The position numbers and the translations under genes were made by a program. From positions 1 through 22,730 of the forward strand of contig JAEWJH010000085.1 of assembly GCA_023386635.1 (NCBI GenBank): a stretch of DNA of 22,730 bases. The letters are read 5' to 3'. Position 1 is the stretch's first letter. Every line of letters begins with the position of its first letter. The notes below the pieces were generated by a model. The model did no database searches. It saw nothing but the letters and a program-made list of their open reading frames with translations, and was not told the origin of the DNA. This document shows, piece after piece, positions 7,334 through 14,881 of the stretch. The DNA comes from Pseudomonadota bacterium (GTDB taxonomy: Bacteria; Pseudomonadota; Alphaproteobacteria; Rhizobiales; Xanthobacteraceae).

Positions 7334-8011
7334 TCAGCGCGATTTTCGATGCTTTTCCATTGCATCAGCGCGCGTAACGAGGCGCGCGGCATGTTCGCCA
7401 AGCTGGATCACGAACTGAGCGGAATTCGCCAGTCCGGTGTCAGCCAGGAATTGTCGGAGGCCGGGCCGCTTCTCTTCGACTTCGGAAATGATCTGTCGCA
7501 CAAGCTCAAGGCGGCCATCGTATTTGTCGCCCCAGAACTCGCGGCCGATGAATTCCTGGTGGGCGGCCCATAGATCGCGTGACGTTTCGTCCATGGTCGC
7601 CCAGGTCGTCCCCACGCGATCAGCTTCTTCAGCGATAAAGTTGCCAATTCCAACCGGTAGGCGGGCATCAGCCATCCAGCCTCGGAGCTGTCCGGCGACT
7701 TGCGTAATCTCAGCCTCCCCCATCGTCCCATCCCCAAGCTTCGGCAACGTGAAATCGTCGGCTTTGCCGGCTGGAAATGCGGCGTCGAGCTCGGCAACCT
7801 CGGCGGGCACATCTCCGGCAGCGGCCGCGGGGGCGGTCGCGCTGGCTAATACCTTGTCAGCCTCGTCCCGAGTTGTGAGGCCGTCCGCTACGGCCCATTC
7901 CAGCATTTGCCGGGATTGCTCGGGCGTGAATGTGTCAGGTGCCACGCTCGCGTTTCTGTTGAAGTCTGCGCCGGCGGATGCCGGCGCAGTTGCATGTCCT
8001 TGATCGGTCAT
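7334..8011 (-). CDS. Acidic scaffold-like phage protein (tentative)
   Basis: The protein has 225 residues. The first 90 are Ala/Asp/Glu-rich and probably disordered (VPAEVAELDAAFPAGK). A helical middle part follows (TQVAGQLRGWMADARLPV), then helices ending FLADTGLANSAQFVIQLGEH and a basic tail (AMEKHRKSR). An acidic body, an F-x-x-x-TGL-x-N-type helix near the C-terminus and a short basic end resemble capsid scaffolding proteins of tailed phages. This is a family impression, not a proven match. Its position just before the tail fibre mimics T7 (gene 9 before gene 17), but capsid genes are absent. It is coupled by ATGA to the 49-aa gene upstream. It could act on helper capsid assembly or be a remnant. 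Confidence 0.45.
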   Translation of the reverse strand: MTDQGHATAPASAGADFNRNASVAPDTFTPEQSRQMLEWAVADGLTTRDEADKVLASATAPAAAAGDVPAEVAELDAAFPAGKADDFTLPKLGDGTMGEAEITQVAGQLRGWMADARLPVGIGNFIAEEADRVGTTWATMDETSRDLWAAHQEFIGREFWGDKYDGRLELVRQIISEVEEKRPGLRQFLADTGLANSAQFVIQLGEHAARLVTRADAMEKHRKSR

Positions 8012-8157
8012 TTCGTCCTCTTTCTGGTTGCCTTCGATTTACGCCGGGTGCGCGGAAGGGCGCGCTTCTTCACAATCAGGCCAAAGCATTCCGCGAGGCT
8101 GGCAATTCTTTTCTGCACGTCTTCGATCTTTCCGGTGGTCGAGATCACGATATTCAT
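8008..8157 (-). CDS. Small basic protein, 49 aa
   Basis: The ATG at 8157 follows GGGGGAG at good spacing, and the stop overlaps the scaffold-like gene by ATGA. The product is MNIVISTTGKIEDVQKRIAS at the start with a very basic end (PRTRRKSKATRKRTK). The basic tail suggests nucleic-acid contact. The family is unknown. A longer frame up to 8205 lacks a comparable ribosome site. Confidence 0.6.
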   Translation of the reverse strand: MNIVISTTGKIEDVQKRIASLAECFGLIVKKRALPRTRRKSKATRKRTK

Positions 8158-8224
8158 TGCAAGACTCCCCCGTTCGCGCTCACGAGAGCGCGTTGCAAAA
8201 ACCAAGAATGAAGCGGTGGTGACT

Positions 8225-8434
8225 TTAAGGTGCTGGTGATTCCGCGGTGCTGCGGACCAGGTGTTTGCGTTCGTACTCCTCGATTTCTTCGAGGCGATAT
8301 CGAACCTTCCGGCCGAGCTTCACGTACCGAGGCCCGACGCCGCGGACGCGCCATTGCGCGGGCGTGAGAGGATTTAGACTCCAGCGTTTCGCGAGATCGT
8401 CGGAAGTGAGCAATTTTCCTAGATCGAACGTCAT
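8225..8434 (-). CDS. Small HTH protein (excisionase / AlpA-like fold)
   Basis: The ATG at 8434 is preceded by GGGGGG at about seven bases. The 69 residues read as a MerR/excisionase-type winged helix: LLTSDDLAKRWSLNPLTPAQ for the helix-turn-helix, GVGPRYVKLGRKVRYRLEEI for the wing, then EEYERKHLV. Such proteins bend DNA for excision or activate satellite and prophage genes (AlpA in P4 and in PICIs). It heads the late-type leftward operon and lies directly downstream of the palindromic operator pair at 8562-8599, so it may be controlled by, or act on, that site. Confidence 0.75.
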   Translation of the reverse strand: MTFDLGKLLTSDDLAKRWSLNPLTPAQWRVRGVGPRYVKLGRKVRYRLEEIEEYERKHLVRSTAESPAP

Positions 8435-8561
8435 TATAAAACCCCCCTTCATCGCCGTGCGGAGTTGCGCGGCGTGAGCAGACGTTATCCGTGGTCGGTA
8501 GGGGGCGCAAGGGCGAAACCCATATAAGTGTTTGATTTTACGTTGTTATTTCCGCTATTGC

Positions 8562-8599
8562 TTGCGAAAATCACATCAAAAAAGTTGCGATAATCGCAA
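8562..8599. promoter_or_regulatory. Two operator-like palindromes upstream of the late-type operon
   Basis: Bases 8585-8599 are a perfect 7-1-7 palindrome, TTGCGATAATCGCAA. Bases 8562-8576 (TTGCGAAAATCACAT) match it at 12 of 15 positions, with centres 23 bp apart, about two helical turns. The region between 8435 and 8602 is AT-rich, with no gene on the minus strand, and lies upstream of the leftward HTH gene. It is probably a repressor or activator site at a promoter. Confidence 0.55.
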
Positions 8600-8602
8600 G
8601 TA

Positions 8603-9247
8603 TCACGCGACAACTCGCATCTTTGCGCGCTGCTGGAGCACGTATTCATTGGCTTCCTGGGCACGTTGCGAAATCGGCATCACGGTTGTCGGGTCGAAGG
8701 GCCACGCGTTGGCGGCCCAGCGGATTCCGCGCTTGAACATTGCGAGGCGGATCACTGGAACGATCCCGTTATCTCCGATCACTGCCTGAGTTGCGTCGAG
8801 ACCCGCCGGGCACTCACGCACGACTGTCTCTCCATGGCGTCGCAAAGCGTCGACGGCTGCGGAAAGATCTCCGATCGCCTTCTCTGCCGCCTCGAATGCC
8901 GCCAGTCGCTCCCGCAGCGCCGTTTCGGTCACGCGCCACCGGCGGTCCAATTCGCTTTCCCTTTGGCTTCTGACGGCCGCGTCGTGGCGCTGCTGGGCCG
9001 CCGACAGTGCCAAGGCCAACTCGTCCACCGTCGCCCTCGCCTTCGCCAGCGTGTCTCGGGCAGCACGGAGCGCGCCGGGGGCGCCCGGCTGACCTTCTTC
9101 GGTAGCGATCGCCGCCGCTCCATAATCGAGCTCCGCTTGGGCGAGTTCGGCTTTTGCCTGATCATGTCGAGCCCGTAGGTCGGCGAGGATGGCTTCCGCG
9201 CGCTCGGGCGATGGCGCTGATGCTTTTTCAAAAAATTTTCCGATCAT
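8603..9247 (-). CDS. Coiled-coil protein, 214 aa, function unknown
   Basis: The ATG at 9247 follows AGAGGTGAAGCC. Residues about 15-135 are almost continuous charged/Ala-rich helix (ILADLRARHDQAKAELAQAE, LDRRWRVTETALRERLAAFE) and should form coiled coils. The last 70 residues are more globular, ending YVLQQRAKMRVVA. There is no membrane segment or enzymatic motif. It sits downstream of the primase and repeat region and upstream of the operator pair, so it belongs to the replication block. Phages often encode such proteins near the replication or early head genes, but I cannot assign a role. Confidence 0.7.
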   Translation of the reverse strand: MIGKFFEKASAPSPERAEAILADLRARHDQAKAELAQAELDYGAAAIATEEGQPGAPGALRAARDTLAKARATVDELALALSAAQQRHDAAVRSQRESELDRRWRVTETALRERLAAFEAAEKAIGDLSAAVDALRRHGETVVRECPAGLDATQAVIGDNGIVPVIRLAMFKRGIRWAANAWPFDPTTVMPISQRAQEANEYVLQQRAKMRVVA

Positions 9248-9543
9248 GGCTTCACCTCTAGGGGGCGCGAATTCTGCGCGTGAAAAAATTTAGGTTGTAC
9301 GGGGTCCGTAGATTTCGCTGGTGCCTGGCGAAATCCGGCCCCCGGGGTGGGGGTAGCCGGGTCTTTTCTTGGTCGGGCCGGTGATCGCCAGCCGGCCCGC
9401 ACACATTCATTGGGCCGGCCGATGATTTCGACGGCAGCGGTTCTGGCAACCGAAGGCGTGCGCTGCCTTTTGCCAGCAAATTCAATGTGGAACGCTGCGG
9501 CGCGGTCTTGCGTGTAACCGCCGGAGTAACCCGACAGCATCAT
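9244..9543 (-). CDS. Possible ORF, 99 aa, coupled to the coiled-coil gene
   Basis: This frame ends with TGA at 9244-9246, overlapping the ATG of the coiled-coil gene, the same ATGA coupling seen across the element. That is the main argument for it. The sequence (start MMLSGYSGGYTQDRAAAF, end FFHAQNSRPLEVKP) is rich in Pro and Arg, with no recognisable fold and weak codon bias, and its start has no good ribosome site. The frame is open further upstream to 10377, but that part overlaps the primase and the repeat cluster. It may be non-coding. Confidence 0.25.
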   Translation of the reverse strand: MMLSGYSGGYTQDRAAAFHIEFAGKRQRTPSVARTAAVEIIGRPNECVRAGWRSPARPRKDPATPTPGAGFRQAPAKSTDPVQPKFFHAQNSRPLEVKP

Positions 9544-9553
9544 CGATTGGTCG

Positions 9554-9653
9554 CAGCTCTGCCGAGCGGGCGGCGAACGCGGGCTTATCCGGGTCAAGGG
9601 GCCTGCATTGCCACGCTCCGGCGCCAGGGGATGGGAAACGCCGGGCAGAGCTG
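9554..9653. repeat. Long-range 10-bp inverted repeat
   Basis: CAGCTCTGCC at 9554-9563 and its exact complement GGCAGAGCTG at 9644-9653 enclose about 80 bases. GGCG and CGCC just inside can extend the stem. It could be a structured RNA or part of the origin region; no more can be said from sequence. Confidence 0.4.
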
Positions 9654-9743
9654 AGTTACGCGCGCGGGGGCTGTTAGCTAATAGAGGGCAGTCTAGGCGC
9701 GATGAGCGGCCAGCGCGTTTTGAAAGGGCAAAGTGACGAAATG

Positions 9744-10055
9744 CTCTTGGACATCTTGGACATCCTGGACATCCTGGACATTGTCCACCTTGTCCAAGAG
9801 TGTCCAATTCGAAAATTTCGCGGTCGGTCGACATAAGTGACTGTCGCCATTGACGATTTTTCGCTTGTCCAAGATGACCACGAGAATCGAGGCCAAACCG
9901 CTCCGGCGGCGTGCGCATCCACGGTGCGCGCCGCAAATTGCCGTAGCTTCCAACATCTCTATTTCTCTTGGACAACCTAGACAGTTGGACAAATTCAACA
10001 ATTCCAAGGCTTTTCGCTGTCCAAGAGAAAACACCCTGTCCAAGTGTCTTAGACA
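9744..10055. repeat. TGGACA/TGTCCA repeat cluster, candidate replication origin
   Basis: TGGACA starts at 9748, 9757, 9766 and 9775 (exact 9-bp period), followed by the complement TGTCCA at 9782, 9791 and 9801. A lone TGTCCA is at 9866. A second cluster has TGGACA at 9969 and 9986 and TGTCCA at 10018 and 10037, ending in the palindrome TGTCTTAGACA at 10045-10055. The 10-mer CTCTTGGACA occurs at 9744 and 9965, and its complement TGTCCAAGAG at 9791 and 10018, so each cluster is bounded by an inverted pair. The cluster begins exactly at the primase-helicase stop codon (10049). Iterons next to the replication gene are the SaPI/P4 origin layout. Confidence 0.7.
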
Positions 10056-12316
10056 TTGCTGCTTGCTCCGGCAAAGATGTCGTGCCCGGCCGGCCGCGAT
10101 CGATCATGGGGTGTTTCGGTCGCATCCCATTCGATGTTTTCAGCCCCGAGATAGCGGCGCATGGCTTCTCGACACTCGCTGAGGCCGGCGACGCGCCAAA
10201 CCCACGGGCGGGGTTCTCCGGCCCTGACCTTTGCCTTTGCGGCGACGACGCGCGAGCCCAAGACGCGAGCGAGCGAGCGCCCAATCTCCGCGGTGGTCGA
10301 ATCTCGGTATTCGCGTTGACCCCGGCAAAACGTTTGGCACTCACGCGTCGCTGCGGCGCGATCAACCTCGCTCTCATCTTCGGGCCACGCTGACGGGTAG
10401 CTGCCGCTTGCGAGGCTGCGGCCGTTAGCCAGGCAATCGTAAAGCCAGCGTTCGGGGCCCCGCAGCGAATGGATCTTTTGGTCGGTGAGTTCTTGCGTCA
10501 CCGGAACGGCGAAAACATCGAAGCTCGTGAGATCGCGATGCAGCAGATAATCGTGGAAGGCGGCCAACCCGCCGGCCTCCGCATGTTCCCAAAGCGCCTT
10601 GAAATACGGCCGATCGTTTCGCCGCACGTTTGAAATGCATGCGACGAGGTATCGGCGCTCGTCGTTGCTGGCCGGGACGGCGTGAGAGTCGTTGGTGGTC
10701 ATCAGCAGATGGACCATGTTCTTTGCCGTGATTACGTCCCGCCCTTTTGCCTCGATAGAAACAACCGGTTCGGTGATAAGCGCTTTCAGCACCGGCTCGT
10801 GCTGACGGTCATTTGGATAAAGCGCTTCATCAGCGTGCAGGAAAATGCAGCCTAACCGGTGATAGTTGAAACGGCCGGTAAGCTGAGTGTGGTGACTCAC
10901 AAAGACTGCGTGTTGCCCGACAATTTTTCGGATGAAGTGCCCAAGCGTCGACTTGCCCGTGCCTTTTGCACCCCGCAACACAACCGCGACCTTTGCCGGT
11001 TCTTCGGGCCGCTGGAAAATGAGCGCGATCCAATTCAACAAGTATTCGAAGACGCGTTCGTCGCCGGCTGCAACAACATCTCGAATAAAGCTAATGATCT
11101 GACTGCAATCTCCCGGCACCGGCGGGATGGCAAAGCCGCGCCACAAATTGAATTGGTCCTGCCGGTGCGTGTTTCGGCAGTTGAACGTAACTCCACCAAG
11201 ATACTGGCGGCGCCGGGGGCTTTTCATCCAAGCCGTGGCCATGTTTTCGAATACGGCCCGATTGCGATGATCTTGGCCGACCTGAATCACGCGATTGGCA
11301 TAAATCTTCGTTAGGTCGTCGACGGTCGATCGCTCAATCGTGAACCGGCGGAAATCTTCGTCATACACTTCACGCACCACCGAAGCGCGGCCGTTTTCAA
11401 TCGTGAATGCCCACATCGAATTCATCTCGGCAAGCCACGGTTCATCCTCGACAGGCGTGAATTGCGTTTCAGGCGCGGCGATGCCTTGGGGTTCGATGCC
11501 ATAGCGGTAGGCATGCGCCACCTTTTCCCCGAGCCGTTCGAAGCTCCAGCCCGGCGGGCATCGAGGATTCCAATGCTCGAACATCAGGGCGTGGCAGCGA
11601 TCCTGCCCTACGCCCAAATCCTTCACCCGGGCGGCGACGCGATAAGTGGTCTGATCGCCGCCCTGCCCTTTGACCGCGAGCGGCGCGTCGGTCTGCAGAT
11701 ATTGAATCGCGCGTTGTTCTGCACGATCGGCTTTGATCCCCGCCAACGGCGTTCGGTCGCTGGCGGCAGACGCCGATTGCGCGCCACTCAATAGACGCGC
11801 GAGCCAGTCCGGACATTCTGCAATTGCCGCGGCTGGATTCTCAAAGACATATTCGACGCCGTTGATTACCGAGCCCGGCGCTACGACGTATCCATTCGCG
11901 CCGCGGACATCGATGCCCGGCGCAAGCTTTCCGACTGAATTCCGTATCGGCCGATCGATCAAAAAGAACTTGTGAAGCCCTTTGGTAGCGGTTCGCGCGC
12001 AAAGCGTTCGCGGGATTACGCCGCCGGCTTCGTCCGCGAGTGTCTGAAAATGCTTCGGCCCATCGGCGCCTTTCACGTCAAGGTCGATAACGACCATGTC
12101 ACGGCCAACAAAGCGGCCACCATGAATCCCGATGTTGGCGTCCGTTGTATGTCCCCACCACTCCCGGATCTTCGCCTCGTCCCGCGTGGCGTCATTCACG
12201 CCTCTTGAACCCCTAAGCGGCTCCTTCGAAGCTGGCGCCAAAGGAAACACTTCGAAGCCGCGCCGTGCGAGCGCAAGCGCGCGGTCACACCTCGTCATGG
12301 CGGCCGGCGGCGTCAT
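10049..12316 (-). CDS. Bifunctional primase-polymerase / superfamily 3-type helicase
   Basis: The protein has 755 residues. Residues 10-180 read as an archaeo-eukaryotic Prim-Pol domain: FEVFPLAPASKEPL (21-34), the metal-binding VVIDLDVK with Asp78 and Asp80, GLHKFF with His115, and GIDVRGANGYVVAPGS (134-149). Residues about 400-610 are a D5/DUF5906-type helicase: Walker A GAKGTGKST (449-457), Walker B IFLHADEAL with Asp496-Glu497, and the sensor-like LLMTTNDSHAVP (537-548). This is the usual replication initiator of satellites and small prophages, combining primer synthesis, unwinding and origin recognition. The ATG overlaps the stop of the 109-aa gene (TGATG). Its own stop lies inside the repeat cluster that is probably its origin. 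Confidence 0.92.
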   Translation of the reverse strand: MTPPAAMTRCDRALALARRGFEVFPLAPASKEPLRGSRGVNDATRDEAKIREWWGHTTDANIGIHGGRFVGRDMVVIDLDVKGADGPKHFQTLADEAGGVIPRTLCARTATKGLHKFFLIDRPIRNSVGKLAPGIDVRGANGYVVAPGSVINGVEYVFENPAAAIAECPDWLARLLSGAQSASAASDRTPLAGIKADRAEQRAIQYLQTDAPLAVKGQGGDQTTYRVAARVKDLGVGQDRCHALMFEHWNPRCPPGWSFERLGEKVAHAYRYGIEPQGIAAPETQFTPVEDEPWLAEMNSMWAFTIENGRASVVREVYDEDFRRFTIERSTVDDLTKIYANRVIQVGQDHRNRAVFENMATAWMKSPRRRQYLGGVTFNCRNTHRQDQFNLWRGFAIPPVPGDCSQIISFIRDVVAAGDERVFEYLLNWIALIFQRPEEPAKVAVVLRGAKGTGKSTLGHFIRKIVGQHAVFVSHHTQLTGRFNYHRLGCIFLHADEALYPNDRQHEPVLKALITEPVVSIEAKGRDVITAKNMVHLLMTTNDSHAVPASNDERRYLVACISNVRRNDRPYFKALWEHAEAGGLAAFHDYLLHRDLTSFDVFAVPVTQELTDQKIHSLRGPERWLYDCLANGRSLASGSYPSAWPEDESEVDRAAATRECQTFCRGQREYRDSTTAEIGRSLARVLGSRVVAAKAKVRAGEPRPWVWRVAGLSECREAMRRYLGAENIEWDATETPHDRSRPAGHDIFAGASSNV

Positions 12317-12645
12317 CAGTGCAAATCGGGCTTCTTCAGCCGGTACATCTCAACCTTGATGCACTTTTCGGCCGGGAGAAAGTTGCGCAGGAATGATTTG
12401 CTTGCCCAGGCTCGCCAGCGTCGCGTCCGGAAGACGATCATCACGCGGCCATCTAAGACGAGCGACATGGAATACCCGCGGCGATAGCTGCGCATCGGCA
12501 CGAATTCGACGCGGCCGAACTTGCTCTGGATCGGCCCACGCATCAGCTCATTATCGTTCCACCACTCAGTCATGAACTCCAGAAGCTGGAGGCATCGATG
12601 GGTTTCAGCCGGAGTAAGCGGGCGCACTGGTTCATAGAACTGCAT
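12316..12645 (-). CDS. Hypothetical protein, 109 aa, in the replication operon
   Basis: The product starts MQFYEPVRPLTPAETHRCLQ and ends EMYRLKKPDLH. It is basic, with several Trp and Arg residues (RTRRWRAWASKSFLRNFLP), which suits a small nucleic-acid-binding protein. No family is recognised. Its start and stop each share one base with the neighbouring genes, so HTH, this protein and primase form one translationally coupled operon. Confidence 0.72.
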   Translation of the reverse strand: MQFYEPVRPLTPAETHRCLQLLEFMTEWWNDNELMRGPIQSKFGRVEFVPMRSYRRGYSMSLVLDGRVMIVFRTRRWRAWASKSFLRNFLPAEKCIKVEMYRLKKPDLH

Positions 12646-12857
12646 TACTCGACCTCCGCCGGAGCGAGGCGTGCTTCCAGCATTCGTTCGAAAGCCCTGC
12701 GCGGGACGACCACACGGACGCGGCCTACTTTCAAGCTCGGGATGAGACCGTCCTTGATGCTCTGGTAAGCCGTTGAGCGACTGATACCCAACAAAGAGGC
12801 CGCTTCAGCGACGGATAAAACAAGTCTCTCGGAATTTTGGGGAGCTTCGGTCATCAT
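12645..12857 (-). CDS. HTH excisionase-family DNA-binding protein (AlpA-like position)
   Basis: The protein has 70 residues. LVLSVAEAASLLGISRSTAY (12-31) is a textbook excisionase/MerR-type helix-turn-helix, followed by IKDGLIPSLKVGRVRVVVPR (34-53), the wing with the usual K-x-G-x-R pattern. It is the first gene of the leftward replication operon and is divergent from the integrase operon. It is therefore well placed to be the excision factor and/or the early regulator. The start could be either of two adjacent ATGs; an upstream GAGGAGAATG-type ribosome site supports this pair. Confidence 0.88.
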   Translation of the reverse strand: MMTEAPQNSERLVLSVAEAASLLGISRSTAYQSIKDGLIPSLKVGRVRVVVPRRAFERMLEARLAPAEVE

Positions 12858-12950
12858 TCTCCTCGCCGGACGCGTTGCAGTTGACTTCCGAGTATTAAAC
12901 GCAGTAACGTATTTACGTGTCTAGCGCTTTTATCTGTTACGAGAGGTTAC
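12858..12950. promoter_or_regulatory. Divergent control region with ACGTA-TT-TACGT palindrome
   Basis: These 93 bases separate the leftward HTH/primase operon from the rightward zinc-ribbon/integrase operon and must contain both promoters. Bases 12907-12918 form a palindrome with 5-bp arms (ACGTA/TACGT) and a 2-base centre in an AT-rich stretch. GTTAC occurs twice at 12936-12949 in front of the rightward start. The layout is that of a lysogeny or early switch, though no phage-type CI repressor is seen. Confidence 0.55.
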
Positions 12951-13694
12951 ATGGCAAAGGACAGTCCTTTCCGTTTTGTATGGGCGCGAAGCGTTGGCGG
13001 TTATGAGTTGAAACCCGAAAAGCGAATAAGCGCGCGATCTCTGCTGACCGGCTCAGGCGGACCGCAAATCGTGCGACGCGGTGACGAGCTCGACACGTAT
13101 CAGCCTCACGCGACTCAAGCGCTTCACCGAGTTTTTGCGAGCATTGATGATACACCCGACGCAGCGCTGGCATTTGTCACCGAATACGGCTTTCTGGGCA
13201 TCAGCAACAAGGCTGCACAACAAACCTCATCGGAGTCCGCGTCCGAGATTCTTTCGCGTAAGAACGAGTTAAAATCGGCGTTGGAAGCGGTTGACGATTT
13301 TTTGACCTTTGACAGGAAGGTTAAGAAGGCGGGCAAGGACATGAGGCTTGAGGGGAAGATCCCAAAGCACGATCCGCAGCAAATACGCCAAATCGCCGCT
13401 GGCCTTTTCAACCAGTGGTCCTCCAGCCACCTTGCAGCGATGAAAATCGAGCTAATCCAATCTCGCGCCGCAAGAAATGGCGTAGAGATGCGCGTCGTTC
13501 CGCAATCTCTCCTCGCCTACATGTGGCTGTGTGCTGCTGAGGAAATAACGGAAGGCGCGCAATTCCGCCTCTGTGTCGTCTGCCGAAATCCGATCAACAT
13601 AAAGGTCGGGCGAGCAGACAGAGTCACCTGCTCAGGCGCATGCAGGACTGCTCTTAGCCGATCGTCAAACAAGCGAGAGGAGCGCATGCAATGA
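12951..13694 (+). CDS. Zinc-ribbon protein coupled to the integrase, 247 aa
   Basis: The ATG at 12951 follows GAGAGG. The first 200 residues are mixed helical sequence with no recognised domain. The C-terminus carries four cysteines in a C-x2-C-x15-C-x3-C pattern (Cys208, 211, 227, 231; CVVC then TCSGACRTALSR), a treble-clef/zinc-ribbon resembling the CGNR type. Zinc ribbons with a following Arg-rich end (RSSNKREERMQ) usually bind DNA. The stop overlaps the integrase ATG (ATGA), so the two are co-translated. As it is divergent from the early operon, it may be the element's repressor or an integrase partner. No proof is possible from sequence. Confidence 0.72.
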   Translation: MAKDSPFRFVWARSVGGYELKPEKRISARSLLTGSGGPQIVRRGDELDTYQPHATQALHRVFASIDDTPDAALAFVTEYGFLGISNKAAQQTSSESASEILSRKNELKSALEAVDDFLTFDRKVKKAGKDMRLEGKIPKHDPQQIRQIAAGLFNQWSSSHLAAMKIELIQSRAARNGVEMRVVPQSLLAYMWLCAAEEITEGAQFRLCVVCRNPINIKVGRADRVTCSGACRTALSRSSNKREERMQ

Positions 13695-14881
13695 GCACCG
13701 GCGCCATTATCAAACGCGTCAGCAAGAGCGGGAAAACCTCTTATCTTGTTAAGTACGATCTTCCCCGCGATCCAGCCACCAACAAGCGGCGTCAGGCGTA
13801 TAAAACGGTCCGCGGCACCAAGGCGGAAGCCGCGGCAGAACTCCGGCGATTGCTCGCATTGGTCGACCGGGGTGAATACGTTGATGCCAGCAAGATGACT
13901 GTCGGACAATGGATCGATAAATGGCTGGTCGATTACGCTCCGCTCGGTCGATCGCAAAAGACGTTTGAGCGATACGCCGAACTGCTCCGGTTACACGTCA
14001 AGCCGACGTTCGGGGCGACGCCAGTCCAAAAGATCACCGCGACGCAAGTTGATGAGCTTTACACCAAGCTACGCGCGACGCTTGCCGAGCGAACGATTTT
14101 GCACGTCCACCGCGTTTTCGGGTTGTCGCTAAAGGACGCCGCGCGAAAGCAGGTCATCAGCCGTAGCCCGATGGCCAACGTCACGACCCCAAGCCCGACA
14201 AAGGTTGAGGCCGGCACCGACGATGTGAAAGAACAAATTCACGCGCTGGACCAAGCGAAGCTCGACACGTTGTTACGCCATTTCCGCGGCAGCTCCTTAT
14301 TCCGAATGGTCGCGCTCGATGCTGCGACGGGCTTGCGCCAAGGCGAACTGCTCGCGCTCCGGTGGTCCGATATCGATTTCGACCGGTGCCGGATTCGCGT
14401 GGAACGATCGGTTGAGGACACGAAGGAATACGGGCTTCGATTCAAAGCGCCGAAAAACAAGACCAGCCGGCGCACCATCGCGATTGATGCGGGGACAGCC
14501 GCGATGCTCAATGCTTATCGGCTTGAAGCTGCGGAGACAGCCCTCGCCTTTGGCGTGAGATTGCCGGATGATGCGCTGCTATTCCCTGATCGAGCGGACA
14601 GATTCTACGCGCCGCGGCGCGGCCGGAATGTCACCAAGGAATTCACGCGCATTGTCGGAAAGCTCGGAAGGGAATTCGACGGCTTCCGCTTCCATGACAT
14701 TCGACACACCCACGCGACGCTGCTTCTCACCAATGGCGTACCGATCACGGCCGTGAGCCAACGCCTAGGCCACGCCAGCCCGACCATTACGCTTGGAGTC
14801 TATGCGCACTTGGTACCGCAAGCTGAAGAGAAGGCGGTTGAGGTGTGTGCGTCGTTTATCGCCCATTACGTCAACGGCTAG
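13691..14881 (+). CDS. int: Tyrosine recombinase / phage-type integrase
   Basis: The protein has 396 residues. An N-terminal arm-binding region (about 5-55) contains SGKTSYLVKYDLP and AAAELRRLL. The SAM-like core-binding domain spans about 68-170 (VGQWIDKWLVDYAPLGRSQK). The catalytic domain spans about 185-380 with all active-site residues: Arg216 in TGLRQGELLAL, a likely Lys257, His335 and Arg338 in FHDIRHTHATLL, His361 in LGHASP and Tyr371 in GVYAHL. It should integrate and excise the element at the tRNA-Ser anticodon loop (874-885/16892-16903). Unlike most such elements, it lies about 2 kb from the nearer end, with cargo and a tRNA in between. Confidence 0.97.
   Translation: MSTGAIIKRVSKSGKTSYLVKYDLPRDPATNKRRQAYKTVRGTKAEAAAELRRLLALVDRGEYVDASKMTVGQWIDKWLVDYAPLGRSQKTFERYAELLRLHVKPTFGATPVQKITATQVDELYTKLRATLAERTILHVHRVFGLSLKDAARKQVISRSPMANVTTPSPTKVEAGTDDVKEQIHALDQAKLDTLLRHFRGSSLFRMVALDAATGLRQGELLALRWSDIDFDRCRIRVERSVEDTKEYGLRFKAPKNKTSRRTIAIDAGTAAMLNAYRLEAAETALAFGVRLPDDALLFPDRADRFYAPRRGRNVTKEFTRIVGKLGREFDGFRFHDIRHTHATLLLTNGVPITAVSQRLGHASPTITLGVYAHLVPQAEEKAVEVCASFIAHYVNG

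Noticed and set aside
9693..10043. 116-codon frame with a VQDVQDVQ repeat
   Set aside because: The protein repeat is just the 9-bp DNA iteron read in frame; no ribosome site or fold supports a gene.
9744..10055. Possible CRISPR array
   Set aside because: The repeats are only 6-10 bp, overlap or follow at 9-bp steps, and occur in both orientations; no spacers and no cas genes are present.
9244..10377. Long minus-strand reading frame of 377 codons through the repeat region
   Set aside because: Its first 110 codons overlap the 3' end of the primase in another frame, the middle is the TGTCCA repeat array, and the composition is Arg/Pro/Ser-rich. Only the last 99 codons are kept as a low-confidence possibility because of the ATGA junction.
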